Below are positions 1-8,088 of a stretch of 40,583 nt of DNA, piece by piece. How positions within the stretch are numbered: the stretch's first letter is position 1; each line of letters begins with the position of its first letter. The stretch comes from Ferruginibacter sp. (lineage in GTDB: Bacteria > Bacteroidota > Bacteroidia > Chitinophagales > Chitinophagaceae): assembly GCA_030157685.1 (NCBI GenBank), contig JAOAUI010000361.1:77802-118384 (forward strand), in the 5' to 3' direction. The translations under genes were made by a program, and so were the position numbers. The notes beneath the pieces were generated by a model that was given only the letters and a program-made list of their open reading frames with translations, was not told the DNA's origin and made no database searches.

Positions 1-69
1 CATTTGCATGAGCTTGGCAGGAAAACGGGTGGCAGCATAGCGTGCCGGTATCATAGCAATTTTTTTCAT
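1..69 (-). CDS. kdsB: 3-deoxy-manno-octulosonate cytidylyltransferase (CMP-KDO synthetase), N-terminal fragment
   Basis: Only the first 23 codons lie in the window; the gene continues off the left edge. The visible protein starts MKKIAMIPARYAATRFPAKLM. This matches the N-terminal nucleotide-binding signature of KdsB (IPARYxSTRxPGKPL), where the Arg and Lys contact CTP. KdsB activates KDO to CMP-KDO for lipopolysaccharide core synthesis in the cytoplasm, as expected for a Gram-negative Bacteroidota. The gene follows the SH3 protein's stop codon by 15 nt on the same strand and could be read from the same transcript, although a good promoter box sits just upstream. Other sugar nucleotidyltransferases share part of this motif, but the exact IPARYAATRFP form points to KdsB. 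Confidence 0.8.
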   Translation of the reverse strand, partial: MKKIAMIPARYAATRFPAKLMQM

Positions 70-73
70 AAGG

Positions 74-81
74 CAAATATA
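74..81 (-). promoter_or_regulatory. Candidate -7 promoter box (TATATTTG) for kdsB
   Basis: On the minus strand the sequence reads TATATTTGCCTTATG. This is an exact match to the Bacteroidota -7 element TAnnTTTG, ending 4 nt before the kdsB start codon. If used, transcription would begin at or next to the A of the ATG, giving a leaderless or nearly leaderless mRNA. No convincing -33 TTG is visible at the usual spacing, so the call is moderate. Confidence 0.45.
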
Positions 82-84
82 ATA

Positions 85-843
85 TTATACGCCCGAGGTC
101 CAGAAAATAACGGCCTGTGTACCCAGTGTAAATATTTCAAATTCGGTAATGGCGCCTTGCTCTAAAACAATTTTTATTTTTTGTACAGGCCCCGGCTTAC
201 CATCGTATTTTTCTCTCTGAACTTCAATTGATTTACTGCCGGCCTCAATTTTTGTATTTGTGTTTTTTACAGGGAAGGGATCTTTTTCACTGATGAGGTC
301 GGGATACTGGCCCAGCAAACGCACTAATAAAAAGCATTGCTCAATGGTAAAATCGGGCAACAGGCAAAGATTGGAACTGTTTTCATATCCTTTTTCTTCC
401 TGCCACTCCATACCGTTTTTGAACAATTGTTTGGTAATAGTTGATTCGCCCATTTCATTTAAAGCGGCTTCCGATTTTTTTATCAGCAACGGGCTGCCTG
501 CTTTTGTGCTTACTTGCGAAAAATAATCGCTGAGTGTTTTTACGCCGGCTTTTGGTGCAGGCATTGGTAATACGTAGCTGTTTACAATATAGCCCGTCTT
601 GTTATTGTATTTCACCTTCCACCAAAAACCATTAAAACCTTCGGTGGCAATAGCAACCTGTTGACTTTCGTCGGCAATGGTAACCAGTTTTTCTCCGTAG
701 GCAATTTTTTCTAAAATCTTTGCATTGGTATTGGGTTGTTCACGCATACTGAGGCCGGCTTTTGCGGCAGCGTAATACGTGAATTGCGAAAAGGAAACAA
801 ACGATAAAAAGATTGCTGCTACAGAAACAATGATTTTTTTCAT
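85..843 (-). CDS. Exported bacterial SH3-domain protein
   Basis: A 252-residue protein starting MKKIIVSVAAIFLSFVSFSQ, a Sec signal peptide with cleavage likely after the Ser-Gln region. Residues about 23-92 form a bacterial SH3 (SH3b/SH3_3) domain: a GLSMREQPNTNAKILEKIAYGEKL stretch is followed by a WWKVKYNNKTGYIVNSYV strand pair. The remaining 160 residues match no family I recognise. SH3b domains usually bind peptidoglycan or other surface ligands. A longer reading from 936 exists, but it overlaps the upstream gene and would bury the signal peptide, so the start at 843 is preferred. It lies 10 nt downstream of the DUF2007 gene and is probably co-transcribed with it. Confidence 0.75.
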   Translation of the reverse strand: MKKIIVSVAAIFLSFVSFSQFTYYAAAKAGLSMREQPNTNAKILEKIAYGEKLVTIADESQQVAIATEGFNGFWWKVKYNNKTGYIVNSYVLPMPAPKAGVKTLSDYFSQVSTKAGSPLLIKKSEAALNEMGESTITKQLFKNGMEWQEEKGYENSSNLCLLPDFTIEQCFLLVRLLGQYPDLISEKDPFPVKNTNTKIEAGSKSIEVQREKYDGKPGPVQKIKIVLEQGAITEFEIFTLGTQAVIFWTSGV

Positions 844-853
844 CAGTATTAAA

Positions 854-1261
854 TTAAAATGAAGGTGGTAATTCGCTGAAATATTTTTTACAGGCTGTAC
901 AACGGTAGCCCTTGCTGTAGGTGGATGTTTGTCCAAACAAAACCTGGTTTTTTAATTTACCCCAAAAATTGGTGGGGTTATTTGTTTTTTCTTCAACAAT
1001 TAACGAATGGCTTTTGCACCTGGGGCAGGCAATGTCTTTTAAGTAATCACTTTCAGCTTCTTTCATTAAAGCAACTGCACGGTCAAAATCATTTTCTTCA
1101 ACCAGTAATTTAATCCCGCCAACAGCCGGGTTAAGCAAGGGGTCCACTGTTACAATATTTTCGTCCTTCATCTGGCACTTGATACCATTCTCGGTAAGCA
1201 GGCCCATAGTCATATTGGCGAGCATGTAATTATCGTAAGTAGCTATTATTTTAAAATTCAT
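854..1261 (-). CDS. DUF2007-type putative signal-transducing protein with zinc ribbon
   Basis: A 135-residue cytoplasmic protein. The N-terminal 70 residues (MNFKIIATYDNYMLANMTMG, then GGIKLLVEENDFDRAVALM) have the ferredoxin-like pattern of DUF2007, a small domain annotated as a putative signal-transducing protein related to PII folds. The C-terminal half carries a probable zinc ribbon, with Cys79 and Cys82 in CPRC and Cys121 and Cys124 in CTAC. The ligand and partner are unknown. It sits 9 nt after the YARHG lipoprotein and 10 nt before the SH3 protein, so the three form a likely operon. The family call rests on the overall pattern rather than a single catalytic motif. Confidence 0.7.
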   Translation of the reverse strand: MNFKIIATYDNYMLANMTMGLLTENGIKCQMKDENIVTVDPLLNPAVGGIKLLVEENDFDRAVALMKEAESDYLKDIACPRCKSHSLIVEEKTNNPTNFWGKLKNQVLFGQTSTYSKGYRCTACKKYFSELPPSF

Positions 1262-1270
1262 GTTGAGGTT

Positions 1271-2008
1271 TTACCTGCCAAAATCATCACCATATTCTTC
1301 GGCATATTTTTCAAATCGTTTTATAAGTGCAATATTCTTTTTTTCAATATCAGTAAGGTCTTTTTTTACATCTACGGTGTTTGGTATGTACCAATCCTTG
1401 TCTTCAAACAGCTCCCGCAGGTTTTTCTTTTTAAAACAATATCCGTGCCTTGCAAAAATTTCATTACGCATGGCTTCCAGGTCTTCTTTCATTAAATTAT
1501 TTACATCATCTTCTTTTAGTAACCTTTCAGATGCCTGTGGGTATTGGCCTGTATTTGTTAAATATTTAAAAGCTTTACGTTGCAATGTAAAGTCTTTTGG
1601 ACCCAGGTGAGCGCCTTCTGTATTGGGTTTCCAGTTCCCGGCAATTACATCGGGCTGTTTGCTGTTTATTGTAAAATTAAAAACACCATCATACTTATCA
1701 TCGCCGGGTTCTTTTGCCGAAACATTATATTTATCGTCTTCTAATTTTATAATACCCGTAAAAGGCCGGTCATTTCCACCAACAACGCTTCTGCCATCAA
1801 TGGTATCTCCGGCAATCCTGGTTATAAGGAGGGTTATCTTATTATCGCCAAAAGAGCCAACATAAGATCCCAACAGGTTTACGGCTGCATTTGAAACAAC
1901 GGCAACAGCATCTTTTGCTGTGCTTTTTTCATCTGCTTTGTTTGATGAGGAATTACAACTACAAAACAGGCTGGCAAGTATTACAGAAACAAACAGGGAC
2001 AGCTTCAT
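1271..2008 (-). CDS. YARHG-domain lipoprotein
   Basis: A 245-residue protein beginning MKLSLFVSVILASLFCSCNS. This is a short hydrophobic signal with a lipidation cysteine (probably Cys18) followed by Ser/Asn-rich sequence, as in many Bacteroidota lipoproteins. The C-terminal 80 residues form a YARHG domain: MRNEIFARHGYCFKKKNLRELF, then WYIP and DIEKKNIALIKRFE. YARHG domains occur extracellularly and are presumed to bind cell-wall or surface components; the function is unproven. The middle region (ITLLITRIAGDTIDGRSVVG) looks like a small beta barrel and is unassigned. An extended in-frame start near 2092 would overlap the divergent gene and mask the lipoprotein signal, so 2008 is chosen. Confidence 0.75.
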   Translation of the reverse strand: MKLSLFVSVILASLFCSCNSSSNKADEKSTAKDAVAVVSNAAVNLLGSYVGSFGDNKITLLITRIAGDTIDGRSVVGGNDRPFTGIIKLEDDKYNVSAKEPGDDKYDGVFNFTINSKQPDVIAGNWKPNTEGAHLGPKDFTLQRKAFKYLTNTGQYPQASERLLKEDDVNNLMKEDLEAMRNEIFARHGYCFKKKNLRELFEDKDWYIPNTVDVKKDLTDIEKKNIALIKRFEKYAEEYGDDFGR

Positions 2009-2037
2009 AATATTTTGTTTTTTTGTAAAATACAATT

Positions 2038-2691
2038 TTGGCCCCAACACGCAAAAACATATTGAAACTATTTCTTTTGGCTCTGCTGGCATTTTTTTCT
2101 TTTCTGATGCTGCGGATAATTTTTTTGTACATACCCATACAAAACGATGTTGCCTTTCTGCAACTGAAGCAATCTTATATACATATTACTGAGTGGCGCA
2201 TTGCTTTTTTTGTACACGTTTTCAGCAGTATGTTGGCTTTGCTGGCAGGCTTTACGCAATTTTCTAAATGGTTAGTGAAACACAGGCCCAAACTGCACCG
2301 GGCAATTGGCTATAGCTATGTAATTAATATTTTAGTGGTAACCGGTCCGGCAGGTTTGCTGATGAGCTTTTATGCCAATGGTGGCATATCATCACGCATT
2401 GCATTTGTGTTGTTATCTTTTTTATGGATTGGTTTTACAGCCATTGCCTTGTATAAGGCATTAAAAAAAGATTTTAAAGCCCACCGTGCTTTTATGATAA
2501 GGAGTTATGCGCTTACCTTATCAGCAATAACATTACGGGTATGGAAAGTGTTGCTTGCAAATTATACCGATATAGCACCCATGGACCGGTACCGCATTAT
2601 AGCCTGGCTTGGCTGGACACTAAACCTGCTGCTGGCAGAGTGTATTATTTATTATTACTTCAAAAAGAAGAAAACGGCATTGTTTGCCTGA
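2038..2691 (+). CDS. DUF2306-like integral membrane protein
   Basis: About 217 residues with several hydrophobic segments: LFLLALLAFFSFLMLRIIFLY, a segment around FFVHVFSSMLALLAGF, NILVVTGPAGLLMSFYANGG, AFVLLSFLWIGFTAIALYKAL and a C-terminal helix ending in a KKKK tail. The HRPKLHRAIGYSY and KAHRAFMIRSYALTLSAITLR signatures are typical of DUF2306, four- to six-helix proteins of unknown function with conserved His residues that might bind haem or metal. The only start covering the first helix is a TTG at 2038; the next ATG, near 2107, falls inside that helix. It diverges from the YARHG gene with only 29 bp between them and converges on the SPFH gene with a 2-bp gap. Confidence 0.65.
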   Translation: MAPTRKNILKLFLLALLAFFSFLMLRIIFLYIPIQNDVAFLQLKQSYIHITEWRIAFFVHVFSSMLALLAGFTQFSKWLVKHRPKLHRAIGYSYVINILVVTGPAGLLMSFYANGGISSRIAFVLLSFLWIGFTAIALYKALKKDFKAHRAFMIRSYALTLSAITLRVWKVLLANYTDIAPMDRYRIIAWLGWTLNLLLAECIIYYYFKKKKTALFA

Positions 2692-2693
2692 TG

Positions 2694-3599
2694 CTATTGT
2701 TTTCCATCAATAATGATGGGCGTATTTCCCTTGCCCATTACAATTACTTTTGAGTTTGTGCTTAGCGCCAATTCTTTCATGGCTTTTATCTGTTCGTATT
2801 GCAATTGCTGATCGGTAAGTCCGGTGTTGATAATGCGCTGATAATCGGCAATACCCTGTGCTTCCACCCTTTTACGCTCGGCTTCCTGTTTTTCTTTCAG
2901 TAATACAAACTCCATTTTTTTAGCATCCTGCTCGGCATTTATTTTAGATTCGATGGAAGCTTTTACTGAATTGGGCAGTGTAATATTTCTTACCAGTAAT
3001 TGCTCCAGCATAAGTCCACGTTTTTTAAAATCTTCTTCTATGCTTTTATAAATGCGTTGCTGAAAAACATCTCTTTTACTTCCAAACAAATCTACAGCCT
3101 GGTAATACACTGCATTGTCACGAATTTTTGTACGGGTGATGGGCCGTACAATTTTATCCCGGTAATCATCTCCTGTTTCTCTTAACAGCCTGGGGGCATC
3201 AGCACCTACCACACGGTATAAAACAGTAAGGTCAATGGTTACTTCAAGCCCATCGCTGGTTAAAACCCTGATGGCATCATCGCCAACCTGGTTACCCTCG
3301 TCATGCACACCACTCATGGTATAGTTCTGTGTTTTTACATCCAGCTTCTTTACATCCAGCAGTGGGTTTATAAAATGCAGACCGCTGCCCATCACATCGT
3401 TTTGAATACTGCCGAATAAAACCTTTACACCAACCTGGCCGGCATCAATCTGTTTTACACAGGCATTTAAAATGCCCAGTAAAATAAAAATTACGCCAAC
3501 AATGCGGCCAATGGGTTTAAATTTTGCCAGCGCAGGGTTGTTCTTAAGCACTACTGCGGTAACAACTAAAATGATAATTCCTATTACGATTAAAAACAT
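2694..3599 (-). CDS. SPFH/prohibitin-family membrane protein
   Basis: A 301-residue protein with two N-terminal hydrophobic segments (about residues 1-18 and 33-49). The SPFH domain follows: VKQIDAGQVGVKVLFG, SGLHFINPLLDVKKLDVKTQ, then LTVLYRVVGADAPRLL. A long charged helix (KINAEQDAKKMEFVLLKEKQEAERKR) and a QGIADYQRIINTGLT segment complete the layout typical of prohibitin and HflC relatives. Such proteins form ring assemblies at the inner membrane and modulate proteases or organise microdomains. The start at 3599 puts the membrane helix at the very N-terminus; an upstream extension to 3674 has no supporting features. It lies downstream of dnaN on the same strand but is separated from it by a terminator, so it is probably transcribed independently. 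Confidence 0.8.
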   Translation of the reverse strand: MFLIVIGIIILVVTAVVLKNNPALAKFKPIGRIVGVIFILLGILNACVKQIDAGQVGVKVLFGSIQNDVMGSGLHFINPLLDVKKLDVKTQNYTMSGVHDEGNQVGDDAIRVLTSDGLEVTIDLTVLYRVVGADAPRLLRETGDDYRDKIVRPITRTKIRDNAVYYQAVDLFGSKRDVFQQRIYKSIEEDFKKRGLMLEQLLVRNITLPNSVKASIESKINAEQDAKKMEFVLLKEKQEAERKRVEAQGIADYQRIINTGLTDQQLQYEQIKAMKELALSTNSKVIVMGKGNTPIIIDGKQ

Positions 3600-3684
3600 G
3601 GCTTGTAAGTTTAGAGATGTAAGTTCAATAAAATAATTAATAATAGAAGGATTGGTTTTGCACAGGCCTCTCAATTTTATAAAT

Positions 3685-3716
3685 AAAAAACCGCTTTCAT
3701 TTTTGGAAAGCGGCTT
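3685..3716 (-). terminator. Intrinsic terminator after dnaN
   Basis: CCGCTTTC (3691-3698) pairs perfectly with GAAAGCGG (3706-3713) around a 7-nt loop. On the minus strand the stem is followed by GGTTTTTTATTT, a good U-tract. It lies about 55 nt past the dnaN stop codon and separates dnaN from the SPFH gene. Confidence 0.85.
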
Positions 3717-3733
3717 AAGATTATGAGATCCAG

Positions 3734-3764
3734 TTCCCCCTTCAGGGGGCGTAGGGGGTATGGG
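3734..3764. repeat. GC-rich hairpin repeat remnant (CCCCCTTCAGGGGG type)
   Basis: CCCCC (3736-3740) and GGGGG (3745-3749) form a five-pair GC stem with a TTCA loop, followed by a GGGGG run and a GGG run. The base composition stands out sharply from the AT-rich surroundings. C/G-run hairpins of this kind recur between genes in many Bacteroidota genomes (general recollection). Here it lies directly after the dnaN stop, upstream of the terminator. Confidence 0.5.
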
Positions 3765-3767
3765 TTA

Positions 3768-4883
3768 TTAATTATTCAACATCAACGGCATTACCAACAT
3801 CAGCAACTCTTCTCCCTCACCCTGTTCGGTTGGTTTAATAATGCCAGCTTTGGTTGGAGTACTCAATTCCATATTAATATCGCCGGTATCGGCGCCGCCC
3901 AGCATTTCAATTAAAAATTTTGCGTTGAAAGCAATCTGCAGGTCTTCACCATCATACTGGCAGGCCATGCGTTCGTTACCTTCAAAACTAAAGTCAACAT
4001 CCTGTGCAGCCAGCTGTAATTCGCTGCCGCTGATGCTTAAAGCAACCTGGTTGGTGCTTTTGTTACTGAACACACTTACACGGCGCAGGGCGTTTTGAAA
4101 GTCGTGTTTGTTAACCGTCATCTTGTAAGGATTATCAACCGGTATTACCACTTTATAATCAGGGAAACGGGCATCAATCAACCGGCAAACCAGTTCGGTA
4201 CCTCCGTGCTTCACAAACAAATGATTGCTGTTGTAAGAAATATTCAACTCGTCTTCATTGTCGGGCAAAGCACTCTTTAATAAGTTCAAAGGTTTTTTTG
4301 GAACGATGAACGAATCTTTTTTAGGACAGCTGACATCTGTACGGGTATAGCGCACCAAACGGTGGGCATCTGTAGCAACAAAAGTGATGGATTTTTTATC
4401 CAGCTCAAAAAACACGCCTGTCATGGCAGGGCGCAGGTCATCGTTACTTACAGCAAACAAAGCCTTGTTGATGGCGGTAACCAAACCCGATGATGTCATG
4501 GTAAAAGCATTGGCATCATCAGCAGCCGGTTCTTTGGGGAAATTATCGGGTGTTTCGCCCATTACCTTGTACTTACCGTTATCGCTGGTAATTTCCACTG
4601 CAAAGTTTTTATCTATATTAAAAGTAAGTGGCTGCTCAGCAATATTCTTTAAAGAATCCAGCAATATTTTTGCAGGAATACATACTTTACCGCTGTCTTT
4701 TGCTTCAATATCCAGGTGAACCTTCATCACGGTTTCCAGGTCGGTGGCAACAACGGTCAGCTTGTTCTTTTCAATTTCAAACAAAAAATCTTCCAGTATG
4801 GGTAGTACCGTATTGGCATTAATTACGCCGCTGATCTGTTGCAGTTGCTTAAGCAGGGCCGATGAGGAAACGATAAACTTCAT
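3768..4883 (-). CDS. dnaN: DNA polymerase III sliding clamp, beta subunit
   Basis: A 371-residue protein of normal length for DnaN. It begins MKFIVSSSALLKQLQQISGV, the standard first helix of clamp domain 1. It then shows NTVLPILEDFLFEI, VVATDLETVMKV, LRPAMTGVFFELDKKSITFVATDAHRL and the C-terminal MLVMPLMLNN, which corresponds to the MPM/MPL tail that helps form the hydrophobic clamp-binding pocket. DnaN is the ring that tethers the replicative polymerase and repair enzymes to DNA. An in-frame extension to 4904 adds only MPTKDII and would start inside the 5' leader just downstream of the promoter box; 4883 matches the family N-terminus. No dnaA or recF lies next to it here. Confidence 0.97.
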   Translation of the reverse strand: MKFIVSSSALLKQLQQISGVINANTVLPILEDFLFEIEKNKLTVVATDLETVMKVHLDIEAKDSGKVCIPAKILLDSLKNIAEQPLTFNIDKNFAVEITSDNGKYKVMGETPDNFPKEPAADDANAFTMTSSGLVTAINKALFAVSNDDLRPAMTGVFFELDKKSITFVATDAHRLVRYTRTDVSCPKKDSFIVPKKPLNLLKSALPDNEDELNISYNSNHLFVKHGGTELVCRLIDARFPDYKVVIPVDNPYKMTVNKHDFQNALRRVSVFSNKSTNQVALSISGSELQLAAQDVDFSFEGNERMACQYDGEDLQIAFNAKFLIEMLGGADTGDINMELSTPTKAGIIKPTEQGEGEELLMLVMPLMLNN

Positions 4884-4901
4884 AATAATATCTTTAGTTG
4901 G

Positions 4902-4909
4902 CAAATATA
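4902..4909 (-). promoter_or_regulatory. Promoter -7 box (TATATTTG) for dnaN
   Basis: The minus strand reads TATATTTGCC, an exact TAnnTTTG element, 18 nt before the dnaN start. The region upstream (TTTTTAGCCCC about 20 nt before) contains only a weak -33 equivalent. The position gives a short 5' leader of roughly 12 nt. Confidence 0.6.
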
Positions 4910-4960
4910 TAAAATTAACGGGGCTAAAAATACAGGGTATTTGGCAAGATTTGTGGTTTT

Positions 4961-5160
4961 AATTTTAGGGGTAGTACACCAGTTTGAGATCTGCATTAAC
5001 AATTTTACTGTCAGGAGCTTGTAGAAACCGGGATGCCTTTTGAATAACCCGCCTTCAACTACACTTCTGCAAGCCTGGTGCAGGCTAACAACCAGCTGCG
5101 CTTATACAATTAAACAGCCATCTTATACAGCGAAGTAAATTTATTGCTTCGCTTTTTTTA
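4961..5160 (+). ncRNA. Candidate structured RNA (sRNA or cis-regulatory leader) upstream of the sensor kinase
   Basis: No protein-coding signal exists between dnaN (start 4883) and the kinase (start 5173), yet the plus strand folds well. CACCAGTTTG (4977-4986) pairs with CAAGCCTGGTG (5070-5080) with one bulged C. Inside it TGTAG (5020-5024) pairs with CTACA (5059-5063), and CGGG (5029-5032) with CCCG (5048-5051). AGCCTG (5072-5077) can instead pair with CAGGCT (5081-5086), which excludes the long-range helix. The stretch ends in an intrinsic terminator 13 nt before the kinase ATG. It could be a free sRNA of about 180 nt, possibly a 6S-type RNA, or an attenuator/riboswitch leader. I do not recognise it as tmRNA, SRP RNA or RNase P RNA. 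The 5' end is a guess based on a TAATTTTA box near 4960. Confidence 0.45.
5129..5159 (+). terminator. Intrinsic terminator before the sensor kinase gene
   Basis: AGCGAAG (5129-5135) pairs with CTTCGCT (5147-5153), followed by a run of Ts (5153-5159). It ends only 13 nt before the kinase start codon, so it either closes the upstream RNA or acts as an attenuator for the kinase. Confidence 0.8.
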
Positions 5161-5172
5161 TATTTATGATTA

Positions 5173-8088
5173 ATGCGGAAAATTATTCATCATATATGTA
5201 TTGCCTGCTGCCTGATGATAATGACCGGTACGGCATTTTCGCAATCAACCCAAACCATATTTTACACCACCAAAGACGGACTGCCATCCAACTCCATTTA
5301 TAAAAGTATTTTAGATAACCATGGCTTTTTATGGATAGCTACCGACAATGGTATTGCAAAATTTGACGGGAAGAACTTTAAAATCTACACAACCTCACAG
5401 GGTTTGCCGGATAATGAAATAACCGACATTTTCATTGACAGCAGTAACCGTATTTGGGTAACTCCTTTTAGAAGAACAGCTGCCTATTATAACCCAATAA
5501 AAGACCGCTTTGAAAATGAAGATACCGATCCCGAACTACAGAAAGTAGAATTGGGCAATACAAACCGGGGCAGCGTGTTGCAATATGGTGGCATTGCATT
5601 TTGTAATAACCTGCGTGATTTTTTTATTTATAAGAACGGGAGGGTTACTATTTATAAAGGAATGATGAATATTAAAAAATCATTTGCGCCGGAAAGGATC
5701 ATTGAATTCAGGCCGGAGAAATACCTGATCATAAGCCCCGATTCGGTAAGGGTGTTTGTAAAAAACAGGTTTACAAAATCGTTTCCGCTGAAGAATGATT
5801 TTTTCTACAGCGAATACTTTGGTAATACATTATATATCGCCACCGGCAACCAAATAAAAAAGTACAGGGTAGATAATGAAGGCAATATCAGCCAGGTTCT
5901 GGAAAAAACATTTCCGTTTGTTATTCGTATTTTTTGTAAGGCCGGTAAAGACCTTGCTGTTGCCACTTACAACCGAACAACCTACCCGGTTGATACGGCT
6001 ACGCTTGAGTTGAAAGACCCTTTATTGTACAATATTGCCGTAAGAAATGTATTGGAAGATAAAAACGGCAGCACCTGGATATCCAGCATTGACAGGGGGT
6101 TGATAAAGATCCAGCAAAAAAGGATATCATCATTTACCATTACCGATAAAGCGCTTAATGACGAGATAACCCAGCATTTTACTACGCTTGCTGTTATCAA
6201 TAAAAAAATATTTGTGGGTAATAATTATGGTGAAGTGTTGATTTATGATGGGGTGTATGATATAAAAAGGAGGTCCTTATCCAACGAAAAAAATATGGAT
6301 GCTGTAGTAAGAAAGATAATTGAACTGAAAGACGAAGTTTATGTGGCCTGTCAAACAGGTTCTTTTATACTCGATAAAAAATCGTTGCAGATAGTAATGC
6401 GGTTTGAAGGAAAAGATAACCTGTCATCCAAATCGGCATTATTACTTAACGACTCAGTCTTGTTATTGGGTACGCATGCAACAGCTGTAAAATATAATGC
6501 AGCCGCAAACAAAGGCATTGATACCATCATAAAAAGAATAACAGCATTTGGAGTAAACCAGGCTAAAGAAATTTACATTGGCTCAAACGATGGCCTGTAC
6601 CGCTGGGACAATGATTCTCTTTTTTATTTTGGAAAAAAATACAAGGCATTAAGTTACCGGGTAAATACCATTTTTAACACAGCCGATGATCTGTTGTGGG
6701 TGGGCCTGGGCTCTGATTCGTTACTGGTTTTAAAAAACAACCTGCTTATAAAATCAATTGCACTGGGCGATATCATTCCCGGAAGTGTTTGCAAATCTTT
6801 ATATAGCAACAGGCCCGGTATAATCTGGCTGGGAACAAATAAAGGCTTAAATAAAATTCAATACCAGCTTACTAACGAAAAATTCACTTTTTATAATACA
6901 TCTTTTGGTTTATCTGACGGTTTAATTGGAGAGCAGGTAAATGATATAACCATTTATAAAGACACGGTGTATGCTGCCACAACAGGCGGCATAAGTTATT
7001 TACCGTCTAATTTAAATTTGCCGGTGGCCGATATCACCACATTTATTACCCGTGTGTCTATAAATGGAGTAGATACCTTGGTGATGAAAAACTATACACT
7101 TGGGTATGATCAAAATGATATCAGCATCAGTTTTTCGGGCGCAGATCTTACGGGTTATTATCCATTGTTTGAATACCGGGTTAATGAAGCAGCCTGGCAA
7201 AAAACAGATAAGAATAATATTGAACTACGGCTTGCCTCGGGGAAGTATAATATTCAGATACGGGGAATGAAAAGAGACGGAACACCATCATCGCAAACAG
7301 AAAGCATATCTATTTATATAAAAACACCGTTCTGGCAAAGTGGTATATTCTGGACCATCATGGTAATATCACTTTTCATCATCAGCTTTTTTATTTTAGA
7401 AACACGTAATAAACAAAAACGAAGAGCCGAAGTAGAAAAAGTGATTACTGAAAAGAAATTAACTGAGCTGGAGATGCAGGCGCTAAAGGCACAGATCAAT
7501 CCGCATTTTGTATTCAACTGCCTCAACTCTATAAAAGGTTTTATTTTTGACCGGGACTATAAACAGGCAGATAAATACCTGGATAAATTTGCTGACCTGA
7601 TGCGTAGCACTATTGACAATTCCGATGCTTCCATTATTTCTTTGCAAAACGAGATCAGTTATTTAGATAATTACCTGCAACTGGAAAAACTGCGCTTTGA
7701 AGATAAATTTAATTATGCCATTGCTGTAGATGAAGATATTGATAAAGAACAGGTGTTTGTGCCCGCTATGCTGCTGCAGCCCTATGTTGAAAATGCCATC
7801 AGACACGGTATGCGTTTCCTTGAAAATAAAAAAGGGCAGATAAATATAAATGTAAAAAAAGAAAACAATTTCATAGTTTGTGAAATAGACGACAATGGCA
7901 TTGGCCGGGAAAAAGCTGCGGAACTGAAAAGCAAAATGCATGTGGAGTATCAGAGTAAGGGAATGAATATATCAAGACGCAGGGCCGAGCTGTATAATAT
8001 TGAACAAATGGTTACTGATAAAAAAGACGAGAACGGTATTGCAACCGGAACAACCATAACTGTAAAAATACCCGTAGACTTTAAATGA
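5173..8088 (+). CDS. LytS-type sensor histidine kinase with periplasmic two-component propeller
   Basis: 971 residues. A signal peptide (MRKIIHHICIACCLMIMTGTAFSQ) leads into a long periplasmic region of propeller repeats (GLPSNSIYKSILDNHGFLWIATDNGIAKF, later GIIWLGTNKGLNK) to about residue 620, then a Y_Y_Y-like domain to about 715. One transmembrane helix lies at about 724-744. The cytoplasmic part is a His_kinase (PF06580) module with QINPHFVFNCLNSIKGFIF; the predicted phospho-accepting His is His778. An HATPase follows, with N-box LLQPYVENAIRHGM and G-box IDDNGIGREKA. Such kinases sense extracellular ligands, often glycans or peptides, and phosphorylate a LytTR regulator. The stop overlaps the next start by 4 bp (ATGA), showing translational coupling. 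Its target is inferred to be the exported-protein cluster downstream. Confidence 0.92.
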   Translation: MRKIIHHICIACCLMIMTGTAFSQSTQTIFYTTKDGLPSNSIYKSILDNHGFLWIATDNGIAKFDGKNFKIYTTSQGLPDNEITDIFIDSSNRIWVTPFRRTAAYYNPIKDRFENEDTDPELQKVELGNTNRGSVLQYGGIAFCNNLRDFFIYKNGRVTIYKGMMNIKKSFAPERIIEFRPEKYLIISPDSVRVFVKNRFTKSFPLKNDFFYSEYFGNTLYIATGNQIKKYRVDNEGNISQVLEKTFPFVIRIFCKAGKDLAVATYNRTTYPVDTATLELKDPLLYNIAVRNVLEDKNGSTWISSIDRGLIKIQQKRISSFTITDKALNDEITQHFTTLAVINKKIFVGNNYGEVLIYDGVYDIKRRSLSNEKNMDAVVRKIIELKDEVYVACQTGSFILDKKSLQIVMRFEGKDNLSSKSALLLNDSVLLLGTHATAVKYNAAANKGIDTIIKRITAFGVNQAKEIYIGSNDGLYRWDNDSLFYFGKKYKALSYRVNTIFNTADDLLWVGLGSDSLLVLKNNLLIKSIALGDIIPGSVCKSLYSNRPGIIWLGTNKGLNKIQYQLTNEKFTFYNTSFGLSDGLIGEQVNDITIYKDTVYAATTGGISYLPSNLNLPVADITTFITRVSINGVDTLVMKNYTLGYDQNDISISFSGADLTGYYPLFEYRVNEAAWQKTDKNNIELRLASGKYNIQIRGMKRDGTPSSQTESISIYIKTPFWQSGIFWTIMVISLFIISFFILETRNKQKRRAEVEKVITEKKLTELEMQALKAQINPHFVFNCLNSIKGFIFDRDYKQADKYLDKFADLMRSTIDNSDASIISLQNEISYLDNYLQLEKLRFEDKFNYAIAVDEDIDKEQVFVPAMLLQPYVENAIRHGMRFLENKKGQININVKKENNFIVCEIDDNGIGREKAAELKSKMHVEYQSKGMNISRRRAELYNIEQMVTDKKDENGIATGTTITVKIPVDFK

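Noticed and set aside
4095-4962. Plus-strand frames of 61-111 codons over dnaN
   Set aside because: dnaN is unambiguous on the other strand, with its own promoter and terminator; these frames are shadows.
4961-5160. tmRNA, SRP RNA or RNase P RNA as the identity of the structured stretch
   Set aside because: No tag reading frame or tRNA-like ends, no SRP GGAAG-type loop, and too short for RNase P; left as an unassigned candidate RNA.
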